Part shown: one piece after another, positions 1 to 10,819 of the stretch | Layout: each line of letters starts with the position of its first letter | Position numbering within the stretch: the first letter of the stretch is position 1 | Assembly: GCA_948567375.1 (NCBI GenBank) | Contig: OX419760.1 | Coordinates: 53,382,001 to 53,446,000, forward strand | Length of the DNA stretch: 64,000 nucleotides | Direction of reading: 5' to 3' | Origin: Lunularia cruciata | Taxonomy: Eukaryota > Streptophyta > Marchantiopsida > Lunulariales > Lunulariaceae | Position numbers and translations under genes: made by a program | The notes under the pieces: model-generated | What the model was told of the DNA's origin: nothing | Seen by the model: only the letters and a program-made list of their open reading frames with translations | Databases searched by the model: none

Positions 1-2175
1 CTTCGCCTTGTCTCCTGCACCAACAACTTCAACTCGTGCAGCCTCGTCTCCTCAATCCAAATACTGGCTTCTGTACTTAGCATCGCATTCATTTTGAGGA
101 CAATTTCCTTCACTGGCTCCAATCTGGTCTTGCTCTCTTGCTCTCTATCTGCAAGCCAGTCCTCTTTGTACATCGCCAACTCCTCCTTGAACTCAGATTT
201 CACCGTCTCCTTCTCCTTCTCCTTTTGTACAATCTTCTCCTCTTGATTCCAAAGTAATTCTTGTAGTCTTTCTTCTTCCCTATATCGTGCTGCCAACTCT
301 CTTTGCCAGAGTTGCTTCTTCTCCTCAACACTCTCTATCACCTTATCGAGCTTCTGATCTTTTTGCTGCTACCCCTGCCATAGCATGGATTACTTCTACT
401 CTTGAATCAGCAAACTGCTGCTTCAAGATCTCATACTCCGCTACTTGTCTCTCCCTTGCTATAGCACTCTTCTTCACAAGATCCTCTCAATAATTTACTT
501 CTCTCTTCAGGTATTTGATTACCTGACTTCTTACTACTGCCTCCACTCACAATACTTCTCTTTCCTCCTCACCTTGGGTTATACTCTTCTTCAACTCCAA
601 GTTTTCTTCTCCTAATCTTGCCAACACCTGCAATACAATCTTTACCTCCGGACATGTCGATTGCATTTCCTTCTTATGTTCTTACTTTACCAACAACGGA
701 CACACCACTTCCTGCAGGTACTCCACTCCATCACTCGGGATTACTTCTTCTCGTGTGGCCACTTCTCTTCGTACTTCGTGTTCATCCAATACCCACCTTC
801 TTCTCTGCAATCTTTGTATCGGAAGTGATGCTTCACTTCTCGAACTTTCTCCTACCTCTTCCTTCACTTTACTTGGCCCCGCTTCACACTTCGCCTTACG
901 TCTTGAGCGAATTCCTTGCTGTACGGTGATCTTCTTTTCCTCAAGCACAGTTACTTCATCTTCCAACTGTGTGTTGTCTTCAGCCTCCATCTTGGCTTGC
1001 ACTTCTTCTTTGTGTTTGTCAGCCACCGGCACCGATGTCATCTCTCCCCCTTCATCACTATCACTGCTTGTATCTCCACTTTGCAATGTTAGCTCAGGTT
1101 CCTCCTCATGTTCTGAGTCTCCCATTTTGAGATCTATCTCTCCTTCTAAGTCTTTGTCCTCCGACTCAGTCACCATCATACTTTGCCTCGGGTTACTTCT
1201 CTGCACCTTCTGAGGTTTCTTGCTGTCTTCCGCTTCTCCTTGCCGACTCCTCTTCTTCAATTTCGGAGTGCTTGCTTCTATCTCCACGCTCTTACCCGTC
1301 TTCATGTAGTATTCATCCGTGCTACAGATTTGGAGAATGTATTGTTGTTCCTCCATGTCGACTTCTCTTCTCAAGTCGGGATGGAAGTGAGACACCATTC
1401 TGTTTTGCTCCGCCAAGTTGAGCAAATTCAACCCGAGGTAAAAATGTGCTGCAAACGGCACAATGTAGTGTGGTGGCGACTTATCCCGCAAATTCCACAC
1501 CATCTATCTTGTCCTCCCATGGAAGCACCTTGCCCAATTTATAGGTTCTTGTGCAAACAACTTATGGAAGAACACCGCTTGGTGTTTCATCACATAAGTT
1601 GTTCTCTCCGGCTTCAAGATTGCCATGAGAGCACTCACTGTTCCTCTCTTCACTGGATCCTTGTAACTCTCAACTTTATACCCATTCTTTGTTCTCTTTG
1701 ACAAGAAAGCGTCTCTCACCTCTTGAGTTTCCTGAGCTATCTCTCCTTTCCCCAAGAACGTGGCTCCCTACTCCGAGCCTGCCTCCTTCCCGAGTACGAG
1801 TCTCCAATCCGACTCTGTCTAGCAAGCCGGATTTCCTCTCTTCCCTTTTTCCTTGGGTCCATCGAGACACTTACTCTTGATGATTTTGGTCATGAATCCT
1901 AGAAAACTTACATTCCAATTCCATGCCAGAAATGTGATCCAAAGTCGGCTCAAGACTTCAATCCTTGCTATCACGTCTAACCTCCGAATCGCATGATTTC
2001 TCACTGTGAATTTGGAGTTCTTCTTTCCTCCTCCCATCTCTTCTACTTTCTCACTCTCTCTCAATTTCACTCTCGCAACTTCTCCCTTGCGCACTAACAC
2101 GATTCCAACTCTATATCCCTTCCCCCAATCACTTGCAAGACGACTTCTCAATGGCAAAGGAAAATTACTCGACAT
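1..2175 (-). pseudogene. LTR1-encoded ORF, N-terminal two-thirds, broken
   Basis: The frame starts at an ATG at 2175 (MSSNFPLPLRSRLA...) and can be followed through several segments (2175-1819, 1755-1504, 1503-682 and on to position 1). The N-terminal conserved region, the acidic Ser/Glu-rich linker and the start of the coiled-coil part are visible; the C-terminus lies outside the window. Stops and frameshifts break it. It aligns segment by segment with the frames at 8246-10819 and 52857-55418. Function is unknown; the acidic linker and coiled coil suggest a protein-binding role, which is inference only. Confidence 0.75.
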
Positions 2176-2589
2176 TTTGTTGTTGCAAGTTCAATTTTTA
2201 TAGAGTTGCGCTTCTTTGTCTTTTGTCACTTTGAGTTCCTACCGAGAAATCACACCTCCGGCATGCACTTGTCACTGTCAATAAACCTTCGTGCGTATGG
2301 GCCGCCAATTTTTAAATGGCCCCTTCTTGAATTTCTTGCCTCGACAAAATGTTGTTAGACTGTCTTCGCCTTGAGTTGAGCTCCCCTTGATATGAAGGCA
2401 TTTTACTTTGGGTTGTATGCTAACAGGGCATTTCCGAGTACTTTGCCTTATGACCCGAAGTCACTTTACTTCGGGTTTCACCCTGAAGACTCTTTTCTTT
2501 GCCTTCTTTGGCCATACAGGCACAATCCGACTTCTCTATACACTTCTTCTCCTTTATTTTGAAAAAAAACAAAAAATGTGGGCACCACA
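1..2589 (-). repeat. LTR1-family LTR, 5' part, cut by the window edge (copy L1)
   Basis: This minus-strand LTR has its 5' terminus at 2589, where the plus strand reads ...gtgggcaccaca, the reverse complement of the TGTGGTGCCC start seen in the complete solo LTR at 7831. It holds the U3-like leader, a TATA box near 2200 and most of the LTR-encoded reading frame, then runs off the window at position 1. By comparison with the 3774-bp solo LTR about 1.2 kb is missing. It interrupts an older LTR of the same family whose remainder follows at 2590, so the likely 5-bp duplication begins at 2590 (ATGCT). The other end is outside the window, so solo LTR and full element cannot be told apart. Confidence 0.85.
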
Positions 2590-3268
2590 ATGCTAAAAAT
2601 GTAATACGAAGTCTAACCAAGACTTTGATTCTACCTACTACATCTACTCTTTGGATTGCAAAACCTCTCATTGATAGCACGTTGGCCACCTTCTTTGCCA
2701 TGATTTGTTCTCTCGTTCTACGCTGTTGGAAAATCAGACCCTCTCCTGGACGAGACACTCTAACTCCCTCAGGGTTCCGGAAAATCTCACTCTCGACGGG
2801 CTTTCGGACACGCATTACTGCAGGATGACTACTCAAAGGAATTGGAAATTTACTCAGAGGTTTCAACTTCCCCTTGCGCAGTCACAATTTTATATTGCCC
2901 CGAATTGCAGTCATTCTTCAGTCAATTTTAGTATGTGAATTTCTCTCTTCTGCGTGCACTCTCGGTCACCGTCAAGACATGCTTATTCTGCCCTCCTTGT
3001 TTCTTGAAATGTACTTGCTTGCCATGTATAGAGGTTGTTAAACGGTCTTCATCTTTCTTGCGTCTTCCCACCCGAAGACAATGATCTTTGGCCTTTTTCC
3101 GGCGTACTCCTCTTCTGAGCACCTCCGTCATCGGATCCGATGTCAGCTTCTTTGGCTTTCCTCTAAAGTCACTTTTGCCCCTTCTTTGTCCGCAATTCGA
3201 CTTTTCCATGCTAACTTTGTCTCTTAATCACTACTAACCATAGAAAAACAAAAAATGTGGGTACCACA
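2590..3268 (-). repeat. Older, divergent LTR1-family LTR fragment (copy L0)
   Basis: The plus strand ends ...aaaaaatgtgggtaccaca at 3268, the family's 5' LTR terminus on the minus strand. Between about 2860 and 2590 lies a diverged start of the LTR ORF: residues matching GFAIQRVDVVGRIKVLVRLRITFLA correspond to the conserved stretch (about residues 55-85 in other copies), while the ATG is replaced by a non-ATG codon. Copy L1 was inserted immediately after that block. The remaining leader (2870-3268) has no other coding potential that I can support. Its junction with element D at 3269 shows neither PPT nor PBS, so it is an insertion into D, or D was truncated against it. Confidence 0.7.
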
Positions 3269-3299
3269 CTGAGCAATCACCAAGTTCTCAAAGGCCATT

Positions 3300-4060
3300 G
3301 GCATGACTCTTTGAAAGATCTCTACCCATTGAGAACATTTGCTCATCCATATATTTGGATCATCTAAGTCCAACACTATAGTAGCATCTCAACAAATGGT
3401 TGTAAGTGAATTTGGATCTCATCCATAGAGTAGAAAGTAAGGAGAGGAGGATGCTAAGGAGGCTTGCCAGCTGAACCGATAGCCCATGGGCAACCAAGGT
3501 AACTAGAGATCTCATTCTTCCAAGTGGCCTCTCTACAAACCATACTTTTGCAATCCTGTCTTCACTATCTGAACCACTCTCTCTACTTAGCCATCTGCCT
3601 CAAGGTGATCTTATGAGGTAGTAAAATGATCAATCAAAGCCTTTTCACACAAGACTTGAAACTCTCCCAAGAACTCTATACCCTGATCAGTCAAAACCTC
3701 AATTGGTGCACCAAAATGATTGAGAACCCAATCTAGGAATGAGTAAGCCGTCCCTTCATTGGACTTGTCAAGGAGTGCCACCAACTCAATCCACTTGGAG
3801 AAGTGCTCCACCATCACCAAAATGTACTGATGATGTCTCACAATCAACCATAAAGGTCCAACAAAGTCCGAACTCCAATGGTAACCCAATCCCATGATAG
3901 GTAATGGGTGTAACTGTGGCGTAGGAGCATTGAATCATGCTCTAACTTGGTCACAAACCACACATCTGGCAACAAACTACGGTACATTGGTCTGCATACC
4001 GCACCACCAATAATGACTCTAGAGTAAGCTATATGTACACTTTAGTCCAAAATGTCCTAG
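3300..4060 (-). pseudogene. Element D integrase remnant
   Basis: Reading minus strand, a zinc-binding-like YWW...C..C segment near 4020-3950 is followed by the catalytic core: a first Asp in SSDFVGPL near 3870, a second Asp in VLTDQGIEFLGEF near 3690, and a decayed E-region with an in-frame stop near 3600. The longest open stretch is 3895-3611 (94 aa). This is the DDE retroviral-type integrase that would insert cDNA into the genome. The downstream third keeps only scattered similarity. It is not functional. Confidence 0.75.
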
Positions 4061-4519
4061 CTCCTCATGAGCATGACAAACCAATTGTGGTCTCTAAGAT
4101 GGAAACGGTACTACTCACACTCTACCATCCTTCCATACATGAAGAAGGTATCCAACCTCCAATCTGAACCGCTTGGCTTGCTGAAGAACACAATCTCTCT
4201 CTTTGCCCCCAACTGTGCCACCCACAATACCAGTGCAAAGATAATCCATCACTAAGACATCATCACAAATGTCTCGCTAAATTGTACCACTATCTCCACT
4301 CTCTGGATCTGTGACCTTGATGACTCCTTTTATATGTGATGAGAAAGACACCACCAAAGTTTCAAAAAATATATAAAGAAGGCAAATGCATGCCAACCTG
4401 GCACCATCTCCTCATCTATCTTACCATGCCAACGTGCTCCAATCTGATCCTATTGGTTGGGACATGGGTTTCTACTCAACCCATCCGTATCATAGTTCAC
4501 CACTCCAGGTTTATGAATA

Positions 4520-5720
4520 ACCATGAAATCATACTCTTGTAAAATCAGAGCCGATTGGGCAAGCTTCCCTAAAAGCTGGTCGGACTCCATCAACCACTTC
4601 TTCAAAGGTTGATGATTAGTGAAGAGAGTAAAGGGTTACCAAATAGGTAACATTGAAAATGTGCTACTGCCCAAATTATTGCCAAGCACTCTCCCTCATA
4701 TGAACTATACTTTGCCTCAGCTGAATTGTTGGAGCGACTAGCATAGGCCACTATAAACTCCTTCCCCTTATCATCATGCTAGATGAGCATTGCTCCAAGC
4801 CCCAACATACTCCAGTCAATGTGAACTTGAAATGGTCATCCTCTGATTGGTCTCCTCAAAATAGGAGCAGATGTCAATCTCTCCTTGAGCTCTACAAAAG
4901 CTCTCTCCTATGTAAGCTTGGTCAGCTTTGTCAAGGCCTTTGCAATGACACTAAATCCTCTAACATAGTGGTGATAGAAGTTTGCCAACCCAAAGAATGC
5001 TTGCACTATGCTCACATCTGTAGGTCAAGGAATACGTGCAAAAGCCTCCACCTTGGTCTGCTGAACACCAAGTTCTTTAAGGTAGATAGTGTGACCCAAA
5101 TGCTCAACCTACTCATGGAAGAACCTACACTTCCCAGGATATAATTTGAGTCTATGAGATCTCAACCTCTCAAACATTGCCAAGAATTGTCTCTCATGCT
5201 CCTCCATAGTAGTGCTATAGACCATAATGTCATCAATAAAGCACCAAGCAGACCCCTATCCAGCTAGGATCCTATCCATGACTCTCTAAAACTCAATAGG
5301 AGTGTTCTCTTACCCAAATAGTAAGAACCTCCATTGATAAAAACACATCCTTTCCATGAGGATCAATAGCCTAAAATGATATCTTGGACTTATCTTCCTC
5401 CTTGATTGGCAATTGATGATATCTTACTCAAAGATCCAAAGTACTAAAGACCTTTGCATGCCCAATCACATCAAAGATCTCCTCTAGTGTAGGCATGACA
5501 TATCAATCAGCCCTAGTCTATTGGTTGATAGGACGGTGATCTCTACAATCCACCTATTTGTGTACTTGCCATGCATATCTTTCTTGGATGGCATCACTGT
5601 AGGTGATGCATACTCTCCATGTGAAATCACCACCAAACCAACCTCAAGAAGGTCTCTACTTTGACTCCAAATCAATGTACTCTCATATCACTAAATTGAT
5701 AAGGACATAACTAAATTGGT
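4520..5720 (-). pseudogene. Element D reverse transcriptase / RNase H remnant
   Basis: Translating the minus strand with several stops and shifts gives ordered RT motifs: a SPTVMPSKKD-like block near 5610, a STLDL-like block near 5390, a FIDDIMVYS-type catalytic motif near 5230, and an LGHTIY-like block near 5100. RNase H/connection similarity follows toward 4700. Only short open segments remain. The FIDD form of the YVDD motif is standard in Ty3/gypsy RT. This element is clearly distinct from the other two families in the window. Confidence 0.7.
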
Positions 5721-6273
5721 GTATTGCTATTTAGCTCAATCCAAATACTAGGTCCTTTTAGAGCACCCAAATCCTTCAAACTGAAGGTAAAACAACTTGT
5801 GTAGCTCCTCAAGAACCTCCAAACTCTCATTCTTTCCTCTTCTATAAGCTTGGGTCCAAGATTTGGCTCCCAAGTATCCTCTGTAACTATTGTAAGAGTA
5901 GAAGATGTATTGATTGGCTGCTACACTGAGCCCTTGGGAGCAGTAGTGTCATGCTCCCAACCACTATAGGTCTTAAACTTTGTGTGAAAAACTCCCTCCA
6001 CTTTGGTTGCAAGCTCCGCACATCCTCTAGCAACATCCCAAGTAGACCAAGGGTGTAATCCAAGTAGCCCATGCTCACCTGGATGGACTCCAAGTAGACC
6101 ACTCTTACTAAGCTACTGGTTGTGTCCCAAGAATACCATGTCCACTTGGTCCATCGCCCCCAGCATATGCCTGAATTGTCTCGATAAGCACAAGGCTCAC
6201 AAGTGTCTGAGTGGTGATGCTTATCAAACGCATCCTATCCTACTCTACCAAGCCAAGGCTCACAATCTAGGTC
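5721..6273 (-). other. Element D, region between gag side and RT; no intact ORF
   Basis: Low-complexity coding-like DNA expected to span the protease side of D. I see no recognisable D-S/T-G motif or zinc knuckle. H was inserted at its right edge; the last four bases before H (6270-6273, GGTC) are one copy of the target-site duplication. Confidence 0.4.
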
Positions 6274-6964
6274 TATAACACCCATTTGTGCATGTATGTG
6301 GTATTGTGATATTTAGCTTGGTATTACAGATACTTGAGAGATATGATTTATATAGAGATAAAGGATGGTTTTACAGTAGTCATGATTAGCTACAGTTAAT
6401 AATAGCTAAGATAGAGGGGACCTTACTTTAGAGGAAGTGGAAAAGATGAGCACCACTATTTTGGATTCTAGTGTGTTGACTTGGTATTATTCCTAGGTAT
6501 TTGGCTTTGAGAAAAGAGTTGAGAACTCTTGGGACCACAAACCATTTTGTTTTGGATTCTTCTATAGTCCAAGAATAGCCTATGTGAAAGAATCCTTGAC
6601 TTAGTTGTTGGGTAAGATAAGATCATATGCTTAGTGGAATATGCCCATGTGGATAGATATTCCTTTATAATTTTTGACTTTACTTGAATTTTAGCCAAGT
6701 AACTTGAGTTACTATGGTAAATAGTAACTTAAGTGCATGACTATTTCACAAGTATATAAACAAGGGGTGAGGAGGTATTCATGATCCTTTCATTTGCAAC
6801 TATATCTCTCTCATTAAGTTCTCTAGTGAGCAATGTCTTGAGTCTTGGAGTGTTAGCCTTGGAGGAGTATGATGGGGTTGGGGTTCTTTGCCTTGTTAAT
6901 CCATGTTGTACTATCATAATAGCCATCAAAGGTTCATCCTGAGTGAAAGATAGGCTGGTTCACA
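6274..6964 (+). repeat. 5' LTR of element H (family 2)
   Basis: Starts TATAACACCC (the family start is TGTAACACCC) and ends GGCTGGTTCACA, 691 bp. A TATATAAA box lies near 6753, preceded by the family's palindrome AGTAACTTGAGTTACT near 6702. It is clearly diverged from the 3' LTR at 60675-61382, as expected for an old insertion. Confidence 0.9.
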
Positions 6965-6965
6965 T

Positions 6966-6984
6966 TTTTTGTTCCGTTGTTGGG
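6966..6984 (+). other. Primer-binding site of H (decayed)
   Basis: Directly after the LTR, TTGTTCCGTTGTTGGGA matches the PBS of the intact copy C (TGGTTCCGTTGCCGGGA) with a few substitutions. It would have annealed the 3' end of a host tRNA to prime minus-strand synthesis. Confidence 0.7.
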
Positions 6985-7830
6985 AGCTCTCTAGAAGGCA
7001 AGATAATGTTCCGTACAATTCTATATTAGACAAAAGGAGGCTATGAGAGCTCACTTAGAAAGAAATTTAAGGGAGGAGAGGACTGAACTTTTTTTAGAAA
7101 AGTAGGACCCATTTTTATACCTTGTAGTTCAATATAATGTCTTTGAGGTGATTTTGTATATCTTGTACACATGAGAGGATTTGGAGAGATTGTCTGAGGT
7201 GGATTGCAGATTTTGGAGATTAAGGTGATTTTGGGTAAAATCTCAAGTTTGAGATTTGGCTTGAAATATCTACACACAATAGCTTGCATTATCCTTCAGT
7301 TAGCACACTTGAAATTATTGTGAGAGCTATTATGCGCATTGAGCCAGAATTTTTTTAAGTGGATAGGGTAAATTGTTCTCGCAATTGCATGCTCTCTGGA
7401 AAATTGTATAGAGTTTGCCATTTCATCAATTTTCAGTGGATTTTTTGAAACTTTCCAAGAAAATTAAGTGCATTATATCCTATATTTTAACACAAAAATT
7501 AGAGAGAGAGTATTCTTGCACAAGGAGTTATGAGTTTTTAAAGTGAGGGGGTGGTTTTTAGACCAACTCTGAAATATGTGTGCTGAATAGAAAGGTGCCT
7601 AGGCCAAATGGCTAAATGAAAAGATCTGAAATTTTGTAGGGAGGAATGCCCTAGAGTTTTGGTAAAGTGGGCAAAATTTTAGAGGACTGTGACATACTAG
7701 TTAAAATATTTGAGTGACATTGTGAGCAAGGGTCAATTTTACAGAGTTGAGATCTCATGCATGAGGAGTTTGAGAGCAACAAAAAACATGTTTGAGTGTT
7801 AAGATTCATCTTGGGAATATGGAGGGTCAT
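6985..7830 (+). other. H untranslated leader, no intact ORF
   Basis: This corresponds to 41021-41879 of element C. The 56-codon leader ORF conserved in C and B2 is broken here by an early stop. The second leader ORF (zinc-knuckle protein) begins at 7819 and is cut after four codons by the solo LTR at 7831. Confidence 0.75.
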
Positions 7831-8218
7831 TGTGGTGCCCACATTTTTTGTTTTTTTTTCGAAATAAAGGAGAAGAAGTGTATAAAGAAGTCGGATTGTG
7901 CCTATATGGCCAAAGAAGGCGAAGAAAATTGTCTTTGGGATGAAACCCGAAGTAAAGTGACTTCGGGTCATGAGGCGAAGTACTTGGAAATGCCCTGTCA
8001 GCATACAATACGAAGTAAATTGTCTTCGGATTGGGGAGAGCTCAACCCGAGGCAAAGACTGTCTAACAACCTTTTGTTGGGGCGAGAAATTCAAGAAGGG
8101 GCTGTTTCAAAACTGGTAGCTCAAACGCGTGAAGGTTGATTGACAGTGACAGGTGCATGCCGGAGGTGTGATTTCTCGGTAGAAACTCGAAGTGATGGAA
8201 GACGAAGAAGTGAAACTC

Positions 8219-8226
8219 TATAAAAA
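8219..8226 (+). promoter_or_regulatory. TATA box ahead of the LTR1 ORF
   Basis: TATAAAAA ends about 20 bp upstream of the ATG at 8246. The same CTCTATAAAAA element is present at the same place in the minus-strand copies near 2200, 19515, 55442 and 57500, so it is conserved in all five longer LTR copies. It could drive the LTR ORF. A start 25-30 bp downstream would fall at or just after the first ATG, so the leader would be almost absent or a later Met would be used. Confidence 0.6.
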
Positions 8227-8245
8227 TTGAAATTGCAACGACAAA

Positions 8246-10819
8246 ATGTCAAGCAATTTTCCTTTGCTGTTGAGGAGTCGTCTTGCAGGTGATCGGGGAA
8301 AGGAAAATAAAGTTGGACTCGGGTTAGTGCACAAGGGAGAAGTCGCGAGAGAGAAATCAAGAGACAGTAAGAAAGCAAAAGAGATGGGAGGAGGGAAGAA
8401 AAACTCTGAATTTGCAGTGAGAAATCATGCAATTCGGAGATTAGATGTAGTAGCAAGGATCGAAGTCTTGAGCCGACTTTGGATCACCTTTCTGGCATGG
8501 AACTGGAACGTAAGTTTTCCAGGATTCATGACAGAAATCATTGAGAGTAAGTGTCTCGATGGTCCCAAGGAAGAAGGGAAGAGAGGAAATCCGGCTCGCT
8601 GGACAGAGTCGGATTGGAGACTCGTACTCAAGAAGGAGGCGGGTTCAGAGCAGGGAGCCACATTCTTGGGGAAAGGAGAGATAGCCCAAGAAACGTAGGA
8701 GGTGAGAGATGCCTTCTCGTCAAAGAGAACGAAGAATGGGTACAAAGTTGAGAGCTACAAAGACCTTGTGAAGAGAGGAATTGTGAGTGCACTGATGGCC
8801 ATCCTGAAGCCGGAGAGAACCACTTATGTGATGAAACACCAAGCGGTGTTCTTTCACAAGCTATTTGCAGGAGAACCGATCAATTGGGCAAGGTGTTTTC
8901 ACGGGAGAACAAGGCAAATGGTGTGGAATCTACGGGATAAGTTGCCTCCACACTACATCGTGCCATTTGCAGCACATTTCTACCTCGGGTTCAATTTGCT
9001 CAATTTGGCGGAGCGCAATAGAATGGTGTCTCATTTCCATCTTGACTTGAGAAGAGAAGTCGACGCGGAGGAGCAGCAATACATTCTCCAAATCCAGAGC
9101 ACTGACGACTACTACGCGAAGATAGGGAAAAACGTGGAGGTCATGGTAAGTACCCCAACAAAGAAGAGAACTTGGCATGCAGAAGCCGAAGAAAACAAGA
9201 AACCTCGGAAGATGCTGAAAAGTAACCCGAGGCGAGGAATGGTGGTGATTGAGTCAGAAGATGAAGACTTAGAAGGCGAGGCCGAGCTCAAGATGGAGGA
9301 CTCAAAACGTGAGGAGGAACTTGAGCTGGCACTGCAGAGCGGAGATACTAGCAGTGACAGTGAAGACGATGGAGAAACGACCTGGGCACCAGCGGCTGAA
9401 GAATACAAAGAAGAAGTGCAAGCCAAAGTAGAAGCCAAAGACAATGCGGCGCTGGAAGACAAAGTACCGGTGCTCAAGGAGAAGAAGATCACAGTACAGC
9501 AAGGAGTTCACTCGAGACGTAAGGCAAAGTGTGAGGCAGGGCCGAGTAAAGTGAAGGAAAAGGCAGAAGACAGCACGGGTAGTGAGGCATCAATCCCAAT
9601 ATGAAGACTTCAGAGAAGAAGGCGCATATCAGGAGAACATGAGGAGAAACAAGAAATTACTCCGTGGGAGGAAGAAGTTGCCAATGAGGGAGTAGAGTAC
9701 CTGCGAGAGGTAGTGTGCCCGCTGTTGGTGAAGTTGGAGTAGAAGAAGAAGGAGATGCAGTCGACTTGTCCAGAAGTAAAGACTGTATTGCAGGTGGTAG
9801 CAAGATTAGAAGAGGAGAACTCGGAGTTGAAGAGGAGTATAACCCGAGGTGAGAAGGGGAGAGAAGTACTGCGAGCGGAAGCAGTAGAGAGAAGTCAGAT
9901 AATCAAAGACCTGAAGAGAGAAGTGAGCTATCGAGAGGATCTTGCGAGGAAGAGTGACATTGCAAGGGAGAGATAGGCAGCGGAGCACAAAATCTTGAAG
10001 CAGCAGTTTGCTGATTCAAGAGTAGAGCTTATCCATGCTATGGCGAGGGTAGCATCAAAGGAACAAGAGCTCAATCAAGTGATGGAGAGTATGGAGGAGA
10101 AGAAGCAACTCTGGCAAAGAGAGTTGTCTGTGCGGTATAGAGAAGAAGAGAGATTACAAGAGTTACTTCGTAATCAGGAAGAGAAAGTTATACAGAAGGA
10201 GAAAGAGAAGGAAGCGGTGAAGGCTGAGTTCGAGGAAGAGTTGGCAATGTACAAAGAGGAATGGCTTGCAGATCGGGAACGAGAACGAAAGACAAGATTG
10301 GAGCCATTGAAGGAGATGGTCCTCAGAGTGAATGCAATGTTAAGTACAGAAGCCATCGTTCAAATTGAAGAAGCACGACTGCACGAGTTGAAGTTGTTGG
10401 TGTAGGAGACGAGGCCAAGACAAGCAAAGGACACGGAGATGAATGCCTTGTTAATCAAACTAAGAACTCGTGTAGATAGAAAGGTGTTAGAAGTAGAGGA
10501 TAACATCTCAATTAGATTAGACTTAGTGAAAATAGAGTTAGAAAAGCTTTGGAAAGATGTTAAGGCAAAACCCGAAGTAGATAACATAGGAATCCAAATG
10601 TCTTTGGAGTTGCACTCAGAGACATTAGAGAAGAGTGGGTCAAAAGATGAAGAGTTAGATAGATTACCCACTAGTGCAATTTCAGATCAGGAAAGAGAAT
10701 TGCTAGATCTGGTCAAAGAAGTAGGAGATGTGAAACCCGAGGAAAATGTAGCAGGAAGTAAGATTACTTTGGGTTTGGGTTTGAAAGCCGAGGAAGAAGT
10801 AGACATCGGATTGGATTAG
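8246..10819 (+). pseudogene. LTR1-encoded coiled-coil protein, one frame with five nonsense codons
   Basis: One continuous frame of 858 codons runs from ATG 8246 to the stop at 10817-10819, interrupted only by in-frame stops near 8696, 9602, 9740, 9974 and 10403; the frame itself never shifts. Approximate layout: residues 1-300 a conserved region with blocks such as RLWITFLAWNWNVSF and FHKLFAGEPINWARCFHGR; 300-440 an acidic Ser/Glu-rich linker with SGDTSSDSED; 440-500 a basic then mixed region; 500-720 a long heptad-rich coiled coil; 730-858 an acidic tail. The N-terminal part faintly recalls the 'putative plant transposon protein' regions of plant Tat-type elements, but I cannot confirm this. 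No enzymatic motif is evident. The intact parent protein presumably served the retroelement, since it is repeated in every full-length LTR. Confidence 0.8.

Noticed and set aside
8246-10819. A host gene for a coiled-coil protein, in several paralogues
   Set aside because: Every copy lies at the same place within an LTR, in element orientation, with TE junctions on both sides.
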